Shown: in pieces, positions 1-3,734 of the stretch
How positions within the stretch are numbered: position 1 is the first letter of the stretch
Layout of the letters: the number at the start of each line of letters is the position of its first letter
Assembly (NCBI GenBank): GCA_035293245.1
Contig: DATDOO010000299.1
Location: forward strand, 1-6,568
Length of the DNA: 6,568 bases
Source: DATDOO01 sp035293245
GTDB lineage: Bacteria > Pseudomonadota > Gammaproteobacteria > Methylococcales > Methylococcaceae
Direction of reading: 5' to 3'
Notes under the pieces: generated by a model
Database searches by the model: none
Told to the model about the DNA's origin: nothing
Seen by the model: the letters and a program-made list of their open reading frames with translations, nothing else
Translations under genes and position numbers: made by a program

Positions 1-1214
1 CCGATAAAGCCCGCGAAGGGCGCGGCGGCCACGCGCTGCACTTCTCCTTCGATCACCGTCTTGGCCGCCACGCGGTATTCCATCTGCACCAGCAGCAGCA
101 TGGCAATCAGCAAGAGCAGTGCGCTGCTGGCCGCTTTCCAAACCAAATGCCGTGGCCCGAACAGCTTCTCCAGCACGGTTTTCGCTTCCCTCACCAGCCG
201 GGCCAGAGAACTCCGCTCCGCAGCCTGACGCTGTTCCACGATCGGCGCCAGCAGCACCGTGAAGGCATCGAGCCAGTTCTGCTCTGCCGCGTCGAACTCG
301 GCTGCTCCGGTTCGTTCCAACGTCACGACGCCGATGCAGCGCGCGCCGAGAATCAGCGGGCACGACAGCACCTCCGTAGCGCCCGAACACGTCAGCAAAG
401 CCTGGTGTGCAAGTGGAGGGGCGCCATCGTCCGCGCCCTTTTCGGCAGATACGCCCGTGCTGCCGGCGCGGACCGTCTTGCCGGCGTCGTAAGCCTCTTC
501 CATGGCCGCGGCATAAGCCTTGACCAAGGGTGTGTCCTTCTCGACGGCGGCCGCCTCCGAGAGCGCCGTCACGCGCACCGCGGCATCCGCCACCAGGCCC
601 ACCGCTACCCGCGAACAGTCCAGGCGACGCCGCAGTTCGTTGGCCACCTCGAACAGGGCCTGGTGGAATTTGCCATAACGCAGGGCGACTGCGACCACTT
701 CAAGCACCGCAGAGACCCGCTCCCTGCCCTGAGTCGCGGACTCCAGTTCCCTCCGGACCAGCAGGTTGGACAACCAGGCGCAGCCCCAGTGAATCCGGCG
801 CAAGGCGCTTTGCACCTCGTTTTCGGCGCAGCCCGTATCCACCACCACCACTCCGCCCACCCGCCTATCGACGAATACCGGATACGCCAACTGGGTGGAG
901 CGGGCCGAACCGCCGGGCGCAGGCTGCACGATGCCCCGCGCCTCCCGCAGCACCCGTTCCACCACACCGCTCATGTAGCCGAGCTCCCGCGCCTTTTCGG
1001 GCCAGACGGCGATAGGCACAAAGGTTTCCGCACCCTCGGTTTCGATCAGGATCGCCGCGGCCCGTACCGAAGCGATCGGGCCGCACACCAGCCTCAACCA
1101 GGACTGGCAAAACGCTTCGGAACTTTTTGCGCCGACAAAGGAATCCCAGGCAAGGATGTCTGTGCCCTGGATATCGAGATCGCCGAGGGAAGCGAAGGCC
1201 GGATTGGCGCTCAT
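1..1214 (-). CDS. HlyD-family periplasmic adaptor with cytosolic GAF domains (3' end outside window)
   Basis: Probable membrane-fusion protein linking an inner-membrane transporter to the TolC channel encoded just upstream. The frame is open from ATG at 1214 to the left edge (404 complete codons), so the C-terminal part is missing. Residues about 165-328 look like a GAF domain, ending in a CPLILGARCIGVVTLER strand pair and a helix FDAAEQNWLDAFTVLLAPIVEQR. Residues about 30-158 look like a second, divergent GAF (YPVFVDRRVGGVVVVD at 111-126). A single hydrophobic helix spans about 358-377 (WKAASSALLLLIAMLLLVQ). It is followed by YRVAAKTVIEGEVQRVAAAPFAGFI, the usual opening of an HlyD lipoyl/beta-barrel region. 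The start overlaps the tolC stop (ATGA, 1211-1214) and shows no Shine-Dalgarno, so translational coupling is likely. Ordinary HlyD proteins have only a short cytosolic N-terminus; about 355 cytosolic residues is unusual. The GAF ligand cannot be read from sequence. The HlyD call rests on the helix and the first 27 or so residues after it, plus the TolC neighbour. Confidence 0.8.
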   Translation of the reverse strand, partial: MSANPAFASLGDLDIQGTDILAWDSFVGAKSSEAFCQSWLRLVCGPIASVRAAAILIETEGAETFVPIAVWPEKARELGYMSGVVERVLREARGIVQPAPGGSARSTQLAYPVFVDRRVGGVVVVDTGCAENEVQSALRRIHWGCAWLSNLLVRRELESATQGRERVSAVLEVVAVALRYGKFHQALFEVANELRRRLDCSRVAVGLVADAAVRVTALSEAAAVEKDTPLVKAYAAAMEEAYDAGKTVRAGSTGVSAEKGADDGAPPLAHQALLTCSGATEVLSCPLILGARCIGVVTLERTGAAEFDAAEQNWLDAFTVLLAPIVEQRQAAERSSLARLVREAKTVLEKLFGPRHLVWKAASSALLLLIAMLLLVQMEYRVAAKTVIEGEVQRVAAAPFAGFI

Positions 1215-2650
1215 GGCTGCGCCGATTGCACGTGGATGAGGGCGGCGTCATCCGCGCTCGGCGCCGGATAAGCGGGTTTCGCACCCCCCGGAGCAACCAA
1301 CAGTGAATCCAGCGAATCCACGTCGGCCACGCTCAGATCGCCCAGCGCCGCCTTCATTTTGACGTGGGCGACGACCTGATCGTACCGGCCCCTGCCCAAG
1401 TCGCGGCGGGCCGATGCCTGTTGCTGTTCGGCCTGCAATACGTCCAGTTCGGTTTTGAGTCCGGTCTCGACCCCGCGCTTGGCCGCGAGCAGCGCCGCGT
1501 CCGCCGCCCGGACGGATTGCAACGCCGCCTGCGTCCTTGCATGCGCCGCCCGCCAGCCCACCCAGGCTTGCTTGGTGGCCAGGCGCGCCGCCCGCCGGGC
1601 CGCCTCCACGTCCAGCCGCGCCTTCTCCTTCAGCGCCACCGCCTCGGCAACCTTGGCCGCTTGCGTGCCGCCGGAAAAAATCGGCACGTTAAGTTGCAGC
1701 CCAACCGTCCCCGTCACGATGTCGTAGCCGTTCTGTCCCGGGAAATTGCCGACGGACTGGCTGTTCTGGCCGTAACTGGCGACCAGATCCAGCGTGGGCA
1801 GATGCCCGCCGTATTGCTTCCGGACCTCCGACGCCGCCGCTTCCAATGCCTGGTTGGCCGCCAAAATGCCGGGGTTGCGCGCATCCACCGCCCGCAACCA
1901 CTGATCGAGCGTATCGCCGCTCAAATCGGCCAGAATCGCGTCTTCCCGCATCGCCGGCGGGGTGAAATCCTCCAGGGCGCCGACAATCTGCTCCAGAACC
2001 GCCCACTTCAACTCTCCGTCGGTTTGCGCAGCGATGGAATCGGCCACCGCCTGTTCGTATTTCGCCTTCGTTTCCTCCACCTGCGGAAGCCCGCTGGTGC
2101 CCAGTTCACTGCCCCGGCGCGCCACCTCCCATTGCCGGTGCGTGGCTTCCACCTGTCGCAGGGTAAACGACACGTCGTCGCGGCTCGCTATCACGTCAAA
2201 CCAAGCCGCGACCAGCTTGGCAAGCAGCTCCTGCTCCGCACCCGCCAGTTGATGTTCCGCCTGCAATGCGGCCTCCCTCGCCTGCCGCATGCCCTCGAAA
2301 TTGGCGTAGCGCAATAACGGCTGCGTGAGGGACAGTTGCGCCGCAAGACTGTCGTAACGATCCTTCAACGCGGGCGTGCCGGAGTTCCGGGTCGCGTAGT
2401 TCCGCTGGTTCGCATTCACGTTGGCGGTGCCGCTCACCTGCGGCATCAATGCGCCGAAAGCCTGGTCCGTCCGTGCCCGAGCCGCGTCGACGGTCATCTT
2501 GGCGCCCATATAGGTGGGCTCGCTCGCCCGCGCCCTCTCCAGCATGGCCGACAACGATTCCGGGCCGGCGCGGCACGGCGAGGCGAATGCCCACAGGCAA
2601 ACCGCCAGAATGGGCGAAACGGCGCGGAAAACTCGGGGCGGATTAGGCAC
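1211..2650 (-). CDS. TolC-family outer-membrane efflux/secretion channel
   Basis: 479-residue outer-membrane factor, expected to form the trimeric beta-barrel and periplasmic tunnel of a type I secretion or efflux complex. Residues 1-28 form a Sec signal peptide (hydrophobic ILAVCLWAFA, probable cleavage after CRA-28). Two OEP repeats follow. The first includes LSLTQPLLRYANFEGMRQA and a long helical stretch. The second includes LNVPIFSGG (VPIFSGG at 322-328), a long Ala/Arg/Gln-rich coiled-coil helix pair, then GLKTELDVLQAEQQQ and RYDQVVAHVKMKAALGDLS, all typical of TolC. Length is normal for the family. A C-terminal extension of about 30 residues rich in Pro and Ala follows the core. The start is GTG, supported by AAGGGA eight bases upstream; no better ATG exists and the signal peptide begins here. 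The gene overlaps the adaptor by ATGA, so the two form an operon. Family assignment is firm; the exported substrate is inferred from the neighbouring repeat protein. Confidence 0.93.
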   Translation of the reverse strand: MPNPPRVFRAVSPILAVCLWAFASPCRAGPESLSAMLERARASEPTYMGAKMTVDAARARTDQAFGALMPQVSGTANVNANQRNYATRNSGTPALKDRYDSLAAQLSLTQPLLRYANFEGMRQAREAALQAEHQLAGAEQELLAKLVAAWFDVIASRDDVSFTLRQVEATHRQWEVARRGSELGTSGLPQVEETKAKYEQAVADSIAAQTDGELKWAVLEQIVGALEDFTPPAMREDAILADLSGDTLDQWLRAVDARNPGILAANQALEAAASEVRKQYGGHLPTLDLVASYGQNSQSVGNFPGQNGYDIVTGTVGLQLNVPIFSGGTQAAKVAEAVALKEKARLDVEAARRAARLATKQAWVGWRAAHARTQAALQSVRAADAALLAAKRGVETGLKTELDVLQAEQQQASARRDLGRGRYDQVVAHVKMKAALGDLSVADVDSLDSLLVAPGGAKPAYPAPSADDAALIHVQSAQP

Positions 2651-2658
2651 AGCTATAT

Positions 2659-2664
2659 TCCCTT
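2659..2664 (-). promoter_or_regulatory. Shine-Dalgarno for the tolC-family gene
   Basis: AAGGGA on the minus strand, eight bases before the GTG at 2650. It decides the non-ATG start. It partly overlaps an 8-bp palindrome, CCTTAAGG, at 2661-2668. Confidence 0.6.
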
Positions 2665-2940
2665 AAGGCCTTGTTCCTGGGTTCTAAATCAAGACAAACC
2701 GTGCTTGAAAGAATGGCTCCAATATTACCTTACTTTTTATAAAACTATGCACCCGGCTGCCGTCGGCGCCGAAGCCGATGAGATCGGTGCGGCTGCCCTT
2801 TCCACCAGGCTCAGAGTATGCTTTCGGAGTGTCGCGGCGCGTCGTGCTCCGGGCCGTAAATTCCCGGCCGCCAGCATGTCATCGGGGGATTGTGCTGTTG
2901 TCCGGGACTGTCCCGCCACCATGAAACCGGATTGTGTTCT

Positions 2941-2945
2941 GGGAG
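2941..2945 (+). promoter_or_regulatory. Shine-Dalgarno for mntA
   Basis: GGGAG six bases before the ATG at 2952. It favours that start over the in-frame GTG at 2934, which has no Shine-Dalgarno and would add only six residues. Confidence 0.6.
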
Positions 2946-2951
2946 AATTCG

Positions 2952-3242
2952 ATGAAGCCATCGGTCGCGCTCGACCTCAAACGAGCCGCGGTGCGCGACG
3001 CGGCTGGCCGTTTTCGGGCGGCGAATCCGCGCATCTTTGGCTCGGTACTGCACGGCACCGATGATGACGGCAGCGACCTGGATATCTTGGTCGATGCGCT
3101 ACCCGGTGCAACCCTGTTCGACCTGGGTGGCTTGCAAGTCGAACTGGAAGACTTGCTCGGCGTACCCGTCGATCTGCTGACACCGGGCGACTTGCCACCG
3201 AAGTTTCGCGCGCAGGTCCTTGCGGAGGCACAGCCGGTATGA
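2952..3242 (+). CDS. mntA: MntA-like minimal nucleotidyltransferase antitoxin
   Basis: 96-residue MNT-fold nucleotidyltransferase of the DNA polymerase beta superfamily. In characterised MntA/HepT pairs, this type of protein neutralises the HEPN toxin by transferring AMP from ATP to a toxin tyrosine. The active-site signature is complete: FGS (G30, S31), then ten residues, then DLD (D42 and D44, metal ligands), with a third acidic residue D74 in the strand VPVDLL. The segment from GS to ILVD (30-48) is diagnostic. The protein is compact, with little beyond the catalytic core, as is usual for minimal nucleotidyltransferases. Its stop overlaps the start of the HEPN gene (ATGA, 3239-3242), the arrangement expected of a co-translated toxin-antitoxin pair. 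It is transcribed away from the tolC gene. The family call is strong; AMP transfer to this particular partner is inferred from relatives. Confidence 0.92.
   Translation: MKPSVALDLKRAAVRDAAGRFRAANPRIFGSVLHGTDDDGSDLDILVDALPGATLFDLGGLQVELEDLLGVPVDLLTPGDLPPKFRAQVLAEAQPV
3224..3228 (+). promoter_or_regulatory. Shine-Dalgarno for hepT inside mntA
   Basis: GGAGG within the last codons of mntA, ten bases before the hepT ATG. It supports the overlapping start at 3239. Confidence 0.5.
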
Positions 3243-3625
3243 GCGAGAACCGCCTCCCCGACTACCTCGACCACATGCAGCAGGCGGCATCCGATGCATG
3301 CAGCTTCGTCGAGGGTTTGAGCAAAGACGATTTTCTTGCTGACAAGCGCACCCAGCAGGCGGTCATCATGAACCTCGTCATCATCGGCGAGGCCGTTACC
3401 AAAGCCATGGATCGGTACGCCGAGTTCACCGCCCGGCATCCGGAAGTGCCATGGCGCAGTGTGCGCGGGATGCGCAACCGCATCGCCCATGGCTATTTCG
3501 ACATCAACCTCGACGTCGTGTGGGACACCGTGCAGACGGCTTTGCCGGAACTGCTGGAACGTCTAGCCATCGTTCGTAACGATGCGGGTGAGGAAGATAT
3601 CAATGAACAGGGAGTGGGGTCGTGA
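3239..3625 (+). CDS. hepT: HepT-like HEPN ribonuclease toxin (DUF86)
   Basis: 128-residue all-helical HEPN protein, predicted to be the RNA-cleaving toxin paired with the nucleotidyltransferase just upstream. The catalytic motif R-x4-H-x-Y is intact (R79, H84, Y86, in MRNRIAHGYF). The family hallmarks before it are also present: MNLVIIGEAVTKA (44-56) and the PEVPWRSVRGMRN approach to the active site (68-80). In studied homologues the motif tyrosine is the residue AMPylated by MntA, so Y86 is the predicted target. A GGAGG at 3224-3228, ten bases before the ATG, and the four-base overlap with mntA indicate tight translational coupling. The last 15 or so residues (about NDAGEEDINEQGVGS) are acidic and probably disordered. 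All key residues are intact, so it is likely a working toxin. Its RNA substrate cannot be told from sequence. Confidence 0.93.
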   Translation: MSENRLPDYLDHMQQAASDACSFVEGLSKDDFLADKRTQQAVIMNLVIIGEAVTKAMDRYAEFTARHPEVPWRSVRGMRNRIAHGYFDINLDVVWDTVQTALPELLERLAIVRNDAGEEDINEQGVGS

Positions 3626-3734
3626 AACCGGTTTTTTTCGAGTGCCGCCGCCGCTCATGGGATGAGCCTGAACCCGTGGGCCGCCGAAACCCTGGATAAA
3701 GCCGCGCACGCCTGATTCGCCAGCCGCTGCCCGG
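3626..3734. other. Short convergent spacer between hepT and the repeat protein
   Basis: 109 bases between two genes that end towards each other. It holds a seven-T run (3632-3638) right after hepT, the small hairpin at 3653-3667, and a 5-bp stem (AGCCG/CGGCT, 3722-3736) that includes part of the minus-strand stop codon. Two tiny open frames cross it. One starts at GTG 3622 behind GGGAG (25 codons, to 3699). The other starts at ATG 3662 in the hepT frame (17 codons, to 3715). Neither resembles a known protein, so neither is called as a gene. Confidence 0.5.
3653..3667. terminator. Candidate hairpin between convergent genes
   Basis: Perfect 6-bp inverted repeat GCTCAT-GGG-ATGAGC with a 3-base loop, placed between two convergent genes where a two-way terminator is expected. 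No T-run follows the stem on either strand; the T7 run lies before it on the plus strand. A standard intrinsic terminator is therefore not shown. Confidence 0.22.

Larger units (their letters stand above)
2651..2951. other. Divergent intergenic spacer with AT-rich tract
   Basis: No convincing gene lies in these 301 bases; the frames that cross it have no recognisable motifs and run through real gene starts. Positions about 2684-2752 are clearly AT-rich against a GC-rich background (for example TTTTTATAAAA around 2734-2744 and AATATTA around 2721-2727). This is where a promoter for the leftward tolC-adaptor operon would be expected. I could not find a -35/-10 pair with good spacing on either strand, so no exact promoter is called. 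The part next to mntA (about 2760-2950) is GC-rich and shows no recognisable operator. Confidence 0.5.

Noticed and set aside
147..1271. Long plus-strand frame of 374 codons
   Set aside because: Antisense to the GAF-adaptor. The product is His/Arg/Pro-rich with no domain pattern, while the minus strand gives GAF domains, a membrane helix and an HlyD start.
1364..2317. Plus-strand frame of 317 codons
   Set aside because: Antisense shadow of the TolC-family gene in high-GC DNA; composition is Arg/Leu-rich without motifs.
2705..2743. TTGAAA and TATAAA as a plus-strand promoter for mntA
   Set aside because: The two boxes are about 27 bases apart, far from the 16-18 needed, and lie more than 200 bases from mntA.
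2737..2961. Minus-strand frame of 74 codons in the divergent spacer
   Set aside because: No Shine-Dalgarno seen, overlaps the mntA start, and shows no family features.
2336..3064. Plus-strand frame of 242 codons crossing the spacer
   Set aside because: Runs from antisense of tolC through the spacer into mntA in the wrong frame; no recognisable protein.
2879..3490. Minus-strand frame of 203 codons
   Set aside because: Antisense to the mntA/hepT pair, which carries complete catalytic motifs on the plus strand.
3625..3638. AAACCGGTTT palindrome followed by a T-run after hepT, as an intrinsic terminator
   Set aside because: The palindrome has no room for a loop and no stable stem precedes the T-run.
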